DNA of 56,084 nucleotides from Bacillus pseudomycoides DSM 12442 (GCF_000161455.1 NZ_CM000745.1:4537486-4593569), one strand, 5' to 3'; counted from the first letter of the stretch, positions 8,475 to 17,604 are shown. Program-made: numbers and translations. The notes: a model not told the origin generated them from the sequence alone.

Positions 8475-9980
8475 TTCAGAAGCTACGAATACTTTTTTGA
8501 ATCCGTTGATTGCTGCTGCAAATTTGTCGTCATCCGCAAGTTTCTTTGTTGTGCGAATTTCACTTAATAGCTCAGCTGCATTTGAATCTAACCAAGCATG
8601 GAATTCTTCTTCAAAACGAGTGATATCCGCTACTGGAATATCATCTAAGAATCCACGTGTTAAAGCGTAAAGAATAATAACTTGTTTCTCTACTCGTAAC
8701 GGCTTGTGTAATCCTTGTTTTAATACTTCAACTGTGCGAGCACCACGGTTTAATTTCGCTTGTGTTGCTTTATCAAGGTCAGAACCGAACTGAGCGAACG
8801 CTTCTAACTCACGATAAGACGCAAGGTCAAGACGAAGTGTACCTGATACTTTACTCATCGCTTTAATCTGAGCAGATCCACCAACACGAGATACTGAAGT
8901 ACCTGCATCAATCGCTGGACGTACGCCAGAGAAGAATAAATCAGATTGTAAGAAGATTTGTCCATCTGTAATAGAGATTACGTTTGTTGGAATGTAAGCT
9001 GATACGTCCCCTGCTTGTGTTTCGATGAAAGGTAGAGCTGTTAAAGAACCGCCGCCTCTTGCATCACTTAATTTTGCCGCACGCTCTAGTAAGCGAGAAT
9101 GTAAGTAGAATACATCCCCTGGATATGCTTCACGACCTGGAGGACGACGTAATAGTAATGAAAGCTCACGGTAAGCAGCTGCTTGTTTTGATAAGTCATC
9201 ATATACTACTAATACGTGTTTACCATTGTACATGAACTCTTCACCCATTGTTACACCAGCATAAGCAGCTAAGTATAATAATGGAGCTGGTTGAGAAGCT
9301 GATGCAGTTACAACGATTGTGTATTCTAACGCACCGTGCTTACGTAGTGTTTCTACTACGTTACGTACTGTAGATTCTTTTTGTCCAATTGCAACGTAGA
9401 TACAAATCATATCTTCATCTTTTTGATTTAAGATTGTATCAAGTGCAACTGCTGTTTTACCAGTTTGACGGTCACCGATGATTAACTCACGTTGACCACG
9501 ACCGATTGGTACAAGAGCATCGATCGCTTTAATACCTGTTTGAAGTGGCTCATGAACAGATTTACGATCCATTACACCTGGTGCTGGACTTTCGATTGGA
9601 CGAGTGCTTGTTGTATTGATTGGGCCTAAACCATCTACTGGTTGACCTAATGGGTTTACAACACGACCGATTAGTTCTTTTCCTACTGGCACTTGCATGA
9701 TGCGACCAGTACGACGAACTTCGTCACCTTCACGGATTTCTGTGTAAGGTCCTAAAATAATGATACCTACGTTATTTTCCTCTAAGTTTTGTGCTAGTCC
9801 CATAACGCCGTTAGAGAACTCTACAAGTTCACCAGCCATAACGTTATCTAGACCATGAGCACGCGCGATACCGTCACCAACTTGGATAACTGTACCAACA
9901 TCACTAACTTCGATTTCAGACTGATAGTTCTCAATTTGTTGCTTTATCAGTGCGCTAATTTCTTCAGCTCTGATGCTCAT
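8472..9980 (-). CDS. atpA: F1Fo ATP synthase alpha subunit
   Basis: Alpha forms the non-catalytic nucleotide sites of F1. The 502-residue protein has Walker A GDRQTGKT at 169-176, Walker B in HVLVVYDDLS and the signature PAIDAGTSVSR. I start it at the ATG of MSIRAEEI because GGGGTGA precedes it by a few bases; the GTG three codons upstream is part of that ribosome site. One oddity: the nearly invariant LAPYAG motif reads LAAYAG, with Ala at 239 instead of Pro, a single-base change (CCT to GCT). Confidence 0.98.
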   Translation of the reverse strand: MSIRAEEISALIKQQIENYQSEIEVSDVGTVIQVGDGIARAHGLDNVMAGELVEFSNGVMGLAQNLEENNVGIIILGPYTEIREGDEVRRTGRIMQVPVGKELIGRVVNPLGQPVDGLGPINTTSTRPIESPAPGVMDRKSVHEPLQTGIKAIDALVPIGRGQRELIIGDRQTGKTAVALDTILNQKDEDMICIYVAIGQKESTVRNVVETLRKHGALEYTIVVTASASQPAPLLYLAAYAGVTMGEEFMYNGKHVLVVYDDLSKQAAAYRELSLLLRRPPGREAYPGDVFYLHSRLLERAAKLSDARGGGSLTALPFIETQAGDVSAYIPTNVISITDGQIFLQSDLFFSGVRPAIDAGTSVSRVGGSAQIKAMSKVSGTLRLDLASYRELEAFAQFGSDLDKATQAKLNRGARTVEVLKQGLHKPLRVEKQVIILYALTRGFLDDIPVADITRFEEEFHAWLDSNAAELLSEIRTTKKLADDDKFAAAINGFKKVFVASE

Positions 9981-9991
9981 GTGCTTCACCC

Positions 9992-10534
9992 CTATCTATT
10001 CTTCATAAGTTCACGCTGAATACGTGCTAATTTTCCTTGTAAACTACCATCATAAATGCGATTTCCAATGCGTACTTTAATGCCGCCTAGTAAATCTTCA
10101 TCTACAACATTTTTTATACGGATTGCATCTTTTCCTGTTCTTTTTGCAAATGATTCTGCAATGTTAAGCTTTTCATCTTCTGATAGAAGACGAACTGAAT
10201 ATACAGTTGCATCAGCTACGTTACGTTCTTCATTAGCAAGAGCAACATATTCATTTGCAATTTCAGGTAGAATTTCAATACGTTTGTTATCAACTAAAAT
10301 ATATAACGTATTTAAAATTGATTCAGAAACAGAAGCAAACACGTTAGAAAGAAACGTTTTTTTCTGCTCCTTTGAAATGTTTGGTTGTGTTAAAAAGCTA
10401 TGTAGTTCTCCGTTTTTTACAAAAACGTTTTGTACAAGGCGTAATTCTTCCTCAAACATTTCTAATACGTGTTTTTCTTTTGCAATTTGAAAAAGAGCGA
10501 CAGCATAACGTTTTGCTACAATCTCATTGCTCAT
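9992..10534 (-). CDS. atpH: F1Fo ATP synthase delta subunit
   Basis: Delta joins the peripheral stalk to the top of F1. The 180 residues begin MSNEIVAKRYAVALFQIA, the canonical helix of the OSCP/delta family, and end with GGIKVRIGNRIYDGSLQGKL, the family signature. The start ATG overlaps the atpF stop by four bases. Confidence 0.98.
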   Translation of the reverse strand: MSNEIVAKRYAVALFQIAKEKHVLEMFEEELRLVQNVFVKNGELHSFLTQPNISKEQKKTFLSNVFASVSESILNTLYILVDNKRIEILPEIANEYVALANEERNVADATVYSVRLLSEDEKLNIAESFAKRTGKDAIRIKNVVDEDLLGGIKVRIGNRIYDGSLQGKLARIQRELMKNR

Positions 10535-11037
10535 CGCGCTTCTCCTACTTCTTTAATATAATCGCGAATTAACTTCACTTGGTCTTCTTCTTTTAATTCT
10601 TTCTCAATTACTTTAGAAGCAATTTGAACAGATAAAGAAGCGACTTGTTCTTGCAGAGCAGCAATCGCATGCTCTTTTTCGCGTTGAATTTCTTGTACAG
10701 CAGATGCTTTAATAGATTCTGCTTCTTCTTTTGCAGCAGCAACAATAACATCTTTTTGATCTTCTGCTTGCTTTTTCGCTCTTTCGATTAACTCTTGTGC
10801 TTCAACACGTGATTGTTTTAACATTTCACGTTGTTCTTCTACTAATTTCTTCGCCTCTGCATTGTTTTGTTCTGCAGCATCGATTTCACTAGCAACATGC
10901 TCTTCACGTTCCTTCATAATTCCCATCAAAGGACCCCAAGCAAATTTACGTAGCATGATTAATAAAATTAGGAAAACTAACAATGTATAAGCAATCGTTC
11001 CAAATGGAATGGCAGCTCCTAAAATTAAAGTTGGCAC
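10531..11037 (-). CDS. atpF: F1Fo ATP synthase b subunit
   Basis: The b subunit is the peripheral-stalk dimer. It has one N-terminal membrane helix (about residues 8-28) followed by a long charged coiled coil rich in Ala, Glu, Lys and Gln, 168 residues in all. The start is a GTG behind GGGAGTG. It overlaps atpH and is preceded by a 126-base gap containing hairpins after atpE. Confidence 0.97.
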   Translation of the reverse strand: MPTLILGAAIPFGTIAYTLLVFLILLIMLRKFAWGPLMGIMKEREEHVASEIDAAEQNNAEAKKLVEEQREMLKQSRVEAQELIERAKKQAEDQKDVIVAAAKEEAESIKASAVQEIQREKEHAIAALQEQVASLSVQIASKVIEKELKEEDQVKLIRDYIKEVGEAR

Positions 11038-11109
11038 AAGGATTCACTCCCTTCGTGATATCTAAATTGACTATATGAAAAAAAAGACAACCATTTCGTT
11101 CATAAAGCA

Positions 11110-11166
11110 ATGGCGAAGAAAGTCCAAAAACACTCTTCGCCATCTATGTAAGGGGAGTCTCCCTTA
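11110..11166 (-). promoter_or_regulatory. Intercistronic hairpins after atpE
   Basis: ATGGCGAAGA and TCTTCGCCAT form a perfect ten-base stem around a 14-base loop, and AAGGGGAGTCTCCCTT at the atpE stop forms a second short hairpin. Neither is followed by a T run on the minus strand. They are better read as a partial block, an RNA-stability element or a processing element that favours atpE mRNA than as a terminator. The c-ring needs many copies of AtpE per complex, which makes differential stability plausible. Confidence 0.55.
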
Positions 11167-11382
11167 TTTGTTCATTACGATGAATGCAATAACTACACCG
11201 ATGATTGGAAGTGCCTCAACTAATGCAACCCCGATGAACATAATTGTTTGAAGTGCGCCTTTTAATTCTGGTTGACGAGCAACACCTTCGATTGTACGTG
11301 ATACGATAAGACCGTTACCAATACCTGCACCTAATGCTGATAAACCAATTGCAATTGCAGCTGCGATTACACCTAAACTCAT
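11164..11382 (-). CDS. atpE: F1Fo ATP synthase c subunit
   Basis: This proteolipid forms the rotating proton ring. It is 72 residues with two membrane helices joined by the polar loop ARQPE (35-39). The proton-carrying Glu is at position 56 in VALVEALPI, and the Gly-rich first helix [15 protein letters not shown] packs the ring. It is preceded by AAAGGAGGACAAATTAA. Confidence 0.98.
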
Positions 11383-11443
11383 TTAATTTGTCCTCCTTTG
11401 TATTATAAAAAAATAGATTTTTTTACTTACTTATTAAAGTATA

Positions 11444-12163
11444 TTAATGGTCATGACTTACTTTATGAGCCATATAAACCATCGTTAACATTGTAAAGAT
11501 AAACGCTTGGATTGAACCAACGAATACACTGAATCCCATCCATGCTAACATCGGCACAATAGCACCTAATGCTCCAAGTACTGTACTTCCGCCTAATTTA
11601 GCAAGTAATCCTAATAAAATCTCACCAGCATAGATGTTACCGAATAGACGAAGACCTAACGTTAATGTGTTAGCAAATTCCTCAATAACCTTTAAAGGAA
11701 ATAAGAACTTCATAGGTTGGAAAAATCCTTTTAAGTATTCTTTTGTACCCTTCATCTTAATTCCATAATAATGGGTGAGGGTAACTACCATCACGGCTAA
11801 TGTTAATGTAACTGCTGGGTCAGACGTTGGCGATCTCCACCATGCAATGTGTTCACCAGCCTCAGTTGTTGAATACATGAATGGTAGGCCGAGCATGTTT
11901 GATACGAAAATAAACATCATAAGTGTAACGCCGAGTGTTAAAAAGCGTCCACCTGTTTTCCAGTCCATCGTACTGTTAATAATCCCTTTCGCAAAGTCTA
12001 AAATCCACTCAAGAAAGTTTTGCATTCCTGTTGGACGAAGAGCTAATGTGCGAGTTCCAATAACAGCGATTAAGAAAACAATAACTGCTGCCACAGTAAC
12101 CATCATGACTGAGGACAAATCGAACGTTAAACCTAGAAATTCAACTAATTTACCGTGTTCCAC
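11444..12163 (-). CDS. atpB: F1Fo ATP synthase a subunit
   Basis: Subunit a holds the proton half-channels. The 239-residue membrane protein has the essential Arg at position 172 in TLGLRLFGNIYAGE and the C-terminal helix with GSIQAFIFTMLTMVYM. It is the first core structural gene after atpI. Confidence 0.98.
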   Translation of the reverse strand: MEHGKLVEFLGLTFDLSSVMMVTVAAVIVFLIAVIGTRTLALRPTGMQNFLEWILDFAKGIINSTMDWKTGGRFLTLGVTLMMFIFVSNMLGLPFMYSTTEAGEHIAWWRSPTSDPAVTLTLAVMVVTLTHYYGIKMKGTKEYLKGFFQPMKFLFPLKVIEEFANTLTLGLRLFGNIYAGEILLGLLAKLGGSTVLGALGAIVPMLAWMGFSVFVGSIQAFIFTMLTMVYMAHKVSHDH

Positions 12164-12170
12164 TAGTAAT

Positions 12171-12566
12171 TCACCTCTCTTCCCTGCTCTTATACTCTAA
12201 ATAAAGAAAATCTATGATCATGACAAGATATCCTGTCAGCAATCCTACACCTAAGCTCCACATCGCAATTAAATGCTGATATTTCGCGGCAAATAAAATT
12301 AATAACCCAATCGTGGCAAATCTCGAATATGTACTAACAGCCGTTGCTTTAAATTTCACGTTTTCTCCATTTGTAACGCGATCTAATAGCTTGTCTGTTC
12401 TACGTGCAATGATGCGCAAACTAAGAAAACTGAAAATCGTTCCGATAATCAGTCCAAGAAATACATCCTTGTAAGAGGTAAATCCCCATCCTAGCACTAG
12501 AAGCGCAAGCAAGTAGTACATATATTTCTTTTGTCTGTGGACAAGTCCATGTACGTCTATCATCAT
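12171..12566 (-). CDS. atpI: ATP synthase-associated protein AtpI
   Basis: The 131-residue protein has four hydrophobic segments and the family signature ATAVSTYSRFATIGLLILFAA. AtpI helps assemble the c-ring or aids cation supply in Bacillus. It overlaps the end of the upstream AtpZ-like gene by four bases and lies seven bases before atpB. Confidence 0.9.
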   Translation of the reverse strand: MMIDVHGLVHRQKKYMYYLLALLVLGWGFTSYKDVFLGLIIGTIFSFLSLRIIARRTDKLLDRVTNGENVKFKATAVSTYSRFATIGLLILFAAKYQHLIAMWSLGVGLLTGYLVMIIDFLYLEYKSREER

Positions 12567-12787
12567 TGCTCTCCCGAATAGTAATGTCGAATGAGTCGAA
12601 TCATTGCGTAAATCCCTGTTCCTAATCCTAGCAATAAGCCTATAATAAGAAACAACGGAAACGTTCCAACCTTACTATCAATCCATTGCCCACCAAAAAT
12701 TCCAACAAGAATGGAACCAACTAATTGAGCAAGAATACCTGACATTAAAGCATAAGCTTTTACCGGGTTGCGATCGTTTTTTTGCAA
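12563..12787 (-). CDS. atpZ: AtpZ-like small membrane protein, first gene of the atp operon
   Basis: About 74 residues with two membrane helices and the pattern GSILVGIFGGQWIDSKVGTFP, matching the AtpZ/AtpI-like family that precedes atpI in many Bacillus. I choose the TTG start at 12787 because GGAGGGATG lies about nine bases upstream; the ATG at 12817 has no ribosome site. In alkaliphilic Bacillus this family has been linked to magnesium and calcium transport with AtpI, but nothing in this sequence tests that. Confidence 0.85.
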   Translation of the reverse strand: MQKNDRNPVKAYALMSGILAQLVGSILVGIFGGQWIDSKVGTFPLFLIIGLLLGLGTGIYAMIRLIRHYYSGEQ

Positions 12788-12941
12788 GGATTCATCCCTC
12801 CAATATGTAACCCTCATTCACGATGTGTTAATAATAACTCATTTTCTTGCATAAATTCTATACAAAATAAAAAGTTTACTTTTTCGTCACGGAATAGATG
12901 CAAATTTGTCACTGAAAGCCCTACCATCCATCCCCGTAGTT

Positions 12942-12970
12942 AGCATACAATAGGGTATTAGCACTGTCAA
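12942..12970 (-). promoter_or_regulatory. SigA promoter of the atp operon
   Basis: A perfect TTGACA and TATGCT are separated by 17 bases on the minus strand, giving a leader of roughly 150 bases. The remaining part of this 513-base gap holds the upp terminators and an A/T-rich stretch in which I see no gene. Confidence 0.8.
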
Positions 12971-13198
12971 CGAGAAATCGTAAAAAATCAAAAAATTTGA
13001 GTATTAGTAATTTCTTGCCAAAAATGAAAACGTTCCCCTTCTAAATACTGGTCAAAGATATCTGATTTCTTCAAGTTTTCTCCTTATAATAGAAGAAAAA
13101 GTTCACAAGTTTGTCACTATTATATTTTTACGATATAACGTTTTTCTTCTATAATATAGGGCTTATTAGACGTTTGACTTCTATATTATATGTGAAAA

Positions 13199-13220
13199 AT
13201 ATGCAAGTTATGTTGCATAT
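13199..13220 (-). promoter_or_regulatory. Inverted repeat ATATGCAA/TTGCATAT downstream of upp
   Basis: Perfect eight-base arms surround GTTATG. On the minus strand it is followed by TTTTTC, so it may be a second, weaker terminator for upp. The palindromic form could also be a protein site. Confidence 0.35.
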
Positions 13221-13261
13221 ACAAAAAACACCATACTCCTCCCCTACCCTCAATATTTATA

Positions 13262-13293
13262 CAAAAAAGACGAGTGGGGAATTCCCTCTCGTC
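13262..13293 (-). terminator. Intrinsic terminator of upp
   Basis: GACGAG-T-GGGGAATTCCC-TCT-CGTC folds into a stem that on the minus strand ends in TTTTTTG. It lies eight bases after the upp stop codon. Confidence 0.85.
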
Positions 13294-13300
13294 TGTTGTC

Positions 13301-13930
13301 TTACTTCGTTCCAAATAAACGGTCACCAGCATCGCCAAGACCTGGAACAACATAACCATGGTCATTTAATTTTTCATCTAATGCCGCCACATAAATATCA
13401 ACATCAGGATGTTCTTCTTGTACTACTTTTACTCCTTCTGGTGCAGCTACGATACACATTAATTTAATTTGCTTCGCACCGCGCTTTTTCAGAGAGTTAA
13501 TTGCTTCAGCTGCAGAACCACCTGTTGCTAACATCGGATCAAGTACGATAAAGTCACGTTCTTCTACATCCGTTGGAAGTTTCACATAGTATTCTACCGG
13601 TTGCAATGTTTTTGGGTCACGGTATAAACCAACGTGTCCTACTTTTGCTGCTGGGATTAATTTCAGAATTCCGTCTACCATTCCTAAGCCTGCACGTAAA
13701 ATCGGAATTAGACCAAGCTTTTTACCAGCGATCACTTTTGTTTTCGCTTTGCTTACAGGTGTTTCAATTTCGATTTCTTCAAGTGGAAGATCGCGTGTAA
13801 TTTCAAATGCCATTAAGCTTGCTACTTCATCCACTAATTCACGAAATTCTTTTGTACCTGTATTTTTATCGCGAATATATGTAATCTTATGTTGAATTAA
13901 CGGGTGATCAAATACATACAGTTTTCCCAT
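13301..13930 (-). CDS. upp: Uracil phosphoribosyltransferase
   Basis: This cytoplasmic salvage enzyme converts uracil and PRPP to UMP. The 209-residue protein has the PRPP-binding motif VLDPMLATGGSAAEAI near residue 130, the flexible loop region (SKAKTKVIAGKKLGLIPILRAG) and the C-terminal uracil-binding GDAGDRLFGTK. An AAGGAGAG ribosome site precedes the ATG. It lies between glyA and the atp operon as in B. subtilis, with its own promoter and terminator. Confidence 0.98.
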   Translation of the reverse strand: MGKLYVFDHPLIQHKITYIRDKNTGTKEFRELVDEVASLMAFEITRDLPLEEIEIETPVSKAKTKVIAGKKLGLIPILRAGLGMVDGILKLIPAAKVGHVGLYRDPKTLQPVEYYVKLPTDVEERDFIVLDPMLATGGSAAEAINSLKKRGAKQIKLMCIVAAPEGVKVVQEEHPDVDIYVAALDEKLNDHGYVVPGLGDAGDRLFGTK

Positions 13931-13990
13931 GTGAATCTCTCCTTCAGATGATATTCATGCGTGCGTACACGCCGTTTTACACTATTTACG

Positions 13991-14019
13991 ATTGTAAAGA
14001 AAACGCTACTAATATTCAA
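13991..14019 (-). promoter_or_regulatory. Candidate SigA promoter of upp
   Basis: TTGAAT and TACAAT with a 17-base spacer on the minus strand, about 60 bases upstream of upp. In the remaining part of the 13931-14381 gap I see only the glyA terminator. Confidence 0.6.
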
Positions 14020-14330
14020 GGGCAAATTTGGAAAAGTTTCAAATCTATTATGAACCTACCTAATATCTTTACCAATTATGGAAGTCGTATCCTTCATTAT
14101 ATATCCAAAAATTATTCATTGTTTGTATACATACTTCGGAAGTTATCTATGTTCTCACTTAGCTAACCCGCTCTCCTATGTGGAAATATCCAAATTTTAC
14201 TATCTTAAAACCCATTTATCCTGCCACTCGCAGACAGAGAAAACTACAATTTCATATCTTCTACGGTAGAAACTATCACTTATAGAAGGTATTCTGAAAA
14301 ACTATCTATTAAGAACTTGTGTTTCAAATG

Positions 14331-14371
14331 AAAAAAAGACTGCTGAAACAATATATGCTTCAGCAGTCTTC
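14331..14371 (-). terminator. Intrinsic terminator of glyA
   Basis: AGACTGCTGAA pairs with TTCAGCAGTCT, and the minus strand continues into TTTTTTT. It lies ten bases beyond the glyA stop. Confidence 0.9.
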
Positions 14372-14381
14372 ATCTAATCTA

Positions 14382-15623
14382 TTATAGATCTGTATACATT
14401 GGGAACTTATCTGTTAATGCTTCTACACGCTTACGTGCTTCTTCTAATGCAACTTCATCCTCATGATTTTTTAACGTATGAGCAATAATTGCTGCAATTT
14501 CATCCATTTCTTCTAATCCGAAGCCACGAGATGTTACCGCCGCTGTACCAATACGTATGCCGCTTGTTACAAATGGGCTTGCTGTTTCAAATGGGATTGT
14601 GTTCTTGTTTACAGTAATACCAACTTCATCTAATACATGCTCTGCAACTTTACCTGTAATATCTAGGTTACGAACATCGATTAAGATAAGATGGTTGTCC
14701 GTTCCACCAGAAACAAGTGTAAGTCCTTCCTTTTGAAGACCTTCTGCTAAGCGCTGTGCATTATTAATGATATTTTGTGCATATGTTTTAAAGTCTTCTT
14801 GAAGTGTCTCACCAAATGCAACAGCTTTCGCAGCAATTACGTGCATTAGTGGTCCACCTTGAATACCAGGGAAGATTGATTTATCAATTTGCTTTGCAAA
14901 TTTTTCTTCACATAAAATCATACCGCCACGTGGGCCACGTAATGTTTTATGTGTTGTTGTTGTAACGAAATGTGCATGTGGTACTGGGTTTGGATGTAAA
15001 CCTGCTGCAACTAAACCTGCGATATGTGCCATATCTACCATTAAGTATGCACCAACTTCGTCTGCGATTTCACGGAATCTCTTGAAATCGATAACACGAG
15101 GGTACGCACTTGCACCTGCAACGATTAATTTTGGCTTATGTTCTTTTGCTTTTGCTAACACATCATCATAATTGATGCGGTGTGATTCAGCATCAACGCC
15201 ATATTCTACGAAATTATATTGTACCCCACTGAAGTTAACAGGGCTTCCGTGTGTTAAGTGACCACCGTGGGATAAATTCATACCAAGTACTGTATCGCCT
15301 TGCTCTAAAATCGTGAAGTATACAGCCATGTTCGCTTGTGCACCAGAGTGTGGTTGAACGTTCACATGCTCTGCGCCAAAGATTTCTTTTACGCGATCAC
15401 GTGCAATATCCTCTACTACGTCTACATGCTCACAACCGCCATAGTAACGTTTACCAGGATATCCTTCTGCATACTTGTTTGTTAAAACAGAACCTTGTGC
15501 TTCCATTACAGCTTCACTTACGAAGTTTTCTGAGGCAATTAATTCAATTTTTGAACGCTGTCTTCCTAGTTCTGCTTCAATTGCAGCAAATACCTTTTCA
15601 TCTTGACGTTTTAAATGATCCAC
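14382..15623 (-). CDS. glyA: Serine hydroxymethyltransferase
   Basis: This PLP enzyme interconverts serine and glycine with tetrahydrofolate, feeding one-carbon metabolism. The 413-residue protein has the PLP lysine at about residue 226 in TTTTHKTLRGPRGG, the N-terminal SENFVS motif and the YAEGYPGKRYYGG substrate loop. I start at the GTG of the frame MDHLKRQ, six bases after an AGGGGGA ribosome site. It is monocistronic with a strong terminator and lies between ywlG and upp as in B. subtilis. Confidence 0.98.
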   Translation of the reverse strand: MDHLKRQDEKVFAAIEAELGRQRSKIELIASENFVSEAVMEAQGSVLTNKYAEGYPGKRYYGGCEHVDVVEDIARDRVKEIFGAEHVNVQPHSGAQANMAVYFTILEQGDTVLGMNLSHGGHLTHGSPVNFSGVQYNFVEYGVDAESHRINYDDVLAKAKEHKPKLIVAGASAYPRVIDFKRFREIADEVGAYLMVDMAHIAGLVAAGLHPNPVPHAHFVTTTTHKTLRGPRGGMILCEEKFAKQIDKSIFPGIQGGPLMHVIAAKAVAFGETLQEDFKTYAQNIINNAQRLAEGLQKEGLTLVSGGTDNHLILIDVRNLDITGKVAEHVLDEVGITVNKNTIPFETASPFVTSGIRIGTAAVTSRGFGLEEMDEIAAIIAHTLKNHEDEVALEEARKRVEALTDKFPMYTDL

Positions 15624-15763
15624 CAAAATCCCCCTTTTCTGAACGAATTACACTGATTCCCGATAGTTTTTTCTTATTTATTGAGAAAAAACGAAAATTC
15701 AAGTTGTAATTCTTTAGAACCTTCATGTTTTCAACTACATTCTAACATGACTTTCTATATCAT

Positions 15764-15796
15764 AAAAGAAAAAAAGACCGAGTTCGGTCTTTTCTT
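15764..15796 (-). terminator. Intrinsic terminator of the ywlE-rpiB-ywlG group
   Basis: AAAGACCG-AGTT-CGGTCTTTT with A and T runs on both sides, 80 bases past the ywlG stop on the minus strand. Confidence 0.85.
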
Positions 15797-15874
15797 TTAT
15801 CCTTTACGAAGTCAGACTACATACCTCTTTACATGTTATATAAAGGATACAGTATTTCTGTTTCTTCTTTATTT

Positions 15875-16447
15875 TTAGCTACAGGTAACTGTTTCTTCTA
15901 CTGCCGCATATACAGCACGTGCCCCACCAATAAGTTTCGCACGTGTTTTAGCCATCGTTACGTGTGCACTTCCAATCTCTTTTACACGTGTACGAATTGG
16001 AACCGCAACATGTTTTAGATGCATACCAATAAATGTATCACCGATATCCATGCCCGCATCTGCTTTTATAAATTCCACGACTACAGGATCCTTTAGATTG
16101 TGATAGGCATATGTTGCTAATGCACCACCGGCTGATCTAACAGGCGTAACAGTTACAATTTCAAATTGATACTTCATTGCTACTTCTCTCTCTACTACTA
16201 AAGCACGATTTAAATGCTCACAACATTGGAATGCCAACTCTATACCAGCTTGCTCTTGAAATTGTTTTAGCTCAAAAAAAATCGCTTCCGCCACTTCCAT
16301 CGTTCCTGATGTCCCAATTCTCTCTCCGAGCACCTCGCTCGTGCTACAGCCCACTACAAAAATTTGCCCGCTTTGTAAAGAAGCTTGCTCTTGAAAATCA
16401 GAAAGCGATATTTGTAGCTGCTCTTTCATTTTTACTATTTCCGTCAT
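15875..16447 (-). CDS. ywlG: UPF0340 family protein YwlG
   Basis: The 190-residue protein matches the UPF0340/TIGR01440 family through GQIFVVGCSTSEVLGERIGTSG, QCCEHLNRALVVERE and KADAGMDIGDTFIGMHLKHV. The molecular function of this family is not established. I start it at the ATG of MTEIVKMK because GGAAGAGG lies just upstream. It sits between rpiB and glyA, a conserved Bacillus arrangement. Confidence 0.9.
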   Translation of the reverse strand: MTEIVKMKEQLQISLSDFQEQASLQSGQIFVVGCSTSEVLGERIGTSGTMEVAEAIFFELKQFQEQAGIELAFQCCEHLNRALVVEREVAMKYQFEIVTVTPVRSAGGALATYAYHNLKDPVVVEFIKADAGMDIGDTFIGMHLKHVAVPIRTRVKEIGSAHVTMAKTRAKLIGGARAVYAAVEETVTCS

Positions 16448-16504
16448 GACGCCTCTTCCTTCCACAGATTGGTTCAACAAATTATAGTATGTCCTAATAG
16501 AAGA

Positions 16505-16948
16505 TTACTTCGCTTCGTATGTTTTAATTTTCCCTACGCGATTTTCGTGACGTCCGCCTTCATAATCAGTTGTTAGCCAAATTTTTGCGATATCACGCGC
16601 TAAACCCGCACCAATTACACGCTCACCCATCGCTAACATATTCGTATCATTATGTTCTCTTGTTGCTCTTGCACTAAATGTATCATGTACTAACGCACAG
16701 CGAATACCGTGTACTTTATTTGCTGCAATTGACATACCAATACCTGTTCCACAAATTAAAATACCACGGTCTACTTCACCATTTGCAACCATTTCTGCCG
16801 CTGGAAATGCAAAATCAGGATAATCAACAGAACCTGCTTCACATTCACATCCTAAATCAACATATTCAATATTCAATTCTTCTAATAAACTTACGATTTC
16901 TTTACGGATATTCATTCCACCGTGATCAGATGCTACTACTACTTTCAT
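16505..16948 (-). CDS. rpiB: Ribose-5-phosphate isomerase B
   Basis: RpiB interconverts ribose 5-phosphate and ribulose 5-phosphate in the pentose phosphate pathway. The 147-residue protein begins with VVASDHGG, contains the catalytic Cys66 in ILICGTGIGMS and the phosphate-binding H-T-R residues in HDTFSARATREHND. It is followed by ywlG and preceded by ywlE, as in B. subtilis. Confidence 0.95.
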   Translation of the reverse strand: MKVVVASDHGGMNIRKEIVSLLEELNIEYVDLGCECEAGSVDYPDFAFPAAEMVANGEVDRGILICGTGIGMSIAANKVHGIRCALVHDTFSARATREHNDTNMLAMGERVIGAGLARDIAKIWLTTDYEGGRHENRVGKIKTYEAK

Positions 16949-16967
16949 TTTGACCCCTCCAAAATTT

Positions 16968-17012
16968 TAGTGAAACTTCTATCAGGTAGGATTACTTATC
17001 CCCACTGATGAA
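16968..17012. repeat. bcr1-like repeat fragment
   Basis: AGTGAAACTTCTATCAG followed by CCCCACTGAT resembles the first 40 or so bases of the element at 47386. It is a short end fragment only, lying in the 138-base gap between ywlE and rpiB. Confidence 0.5.
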
Positions 17013-17086
17013 TGATTGCAAAAGTTTGATACTCACTTGCTCATTCCAAGCAAGGTCATCTCCAATATCGTATTATACACGAAACA

Positions 17087-17527
17087 TTAACCTTCTGAAT
17101 ATTTTTCCAATAAAGTTTGTACAAGTTTTTCCATCTCTACTAATGTTGATTGATAAATAGAAAGAGAACCGCCAAACGGGTCTGAAATATCTTTACTTGT
17201 ACCCTCTACAAATTCATAGAATGTATGCACTTTCTCCCTAGCACTCGGATGATATTCAACCGCAAGTTGTTTATGGCTTTCCGTCATCGTGAGTACCATA
17301 TCAGCCCACTCAAGTAATTCATTCGTTATTTGCTGCGAAGCATGCGCTACTTTAATCCCCTTTTCTGCTAATGCATCTTTTGCATGTAAAGATGCATCAC
17401 TTCCAAAACTGGCAAAAACACCAGCAGACTTCGCCTCAAATTTCCCTTCCCCATAGTGACGAAGCAACGCTTCTGCCATTGGGCTACGACATGTATTTCC
17501 AGTGCAAACAAACAACACTCGCTTCAT
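17087..17527 (-). CDS. ywlE: Protein-arginine phosphatase of the low-molecular-weight PTP fold
   Basis: The 146-residue protein has the P-loop CTGNTCRS at residues 8-15 and the general-acid Asp in ISDPFGGS. The Thr inside the P-loop (CTGNT) is the residue that in B. subtilis YwlE favours phosphoarginine over phosphotyrosine. I therefore infer arginine phosphatase activity opposing McsB, which tags proteins for ClpCP. It heads the ywlE-rpiB-ywlG group. Confidence 0.92.
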   Translation of the reverse strand: MKRVLFVCTGNTCRSPMAEALLRHYGEGKFEAKSAGVFASFGSDASLHAKDALAEKGIKVAHASQQITNELLEWADMVLTMTESHKQLAVEYHPSAREKVHTFYEFVEGTSKDISDPFGGSLSIYQSTLVEMEKLVQTLLEKYSEG

Positions 17528-17604
17528 CCAAATCCACTCCTTATGGTGAATGTCCTACATTCATCATAACGTACATTACAATGGAACAAAAGAAATGTGA
17601 ACAT

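Noticed and set aside
10056..10490. Plus-strand ORF of 144 residues over atpH
   Set aside because: It is the mirror frame of a clear ATP synthase delta gene, with no ribosome site.
13948..14269. Plus-strand ORFs of 72 and 63 residues between upp and glyA
   Set aside because: They have no ribosome sites and lie over the upp promoter region; the composition is that of A/T-rich intergenic sequence.
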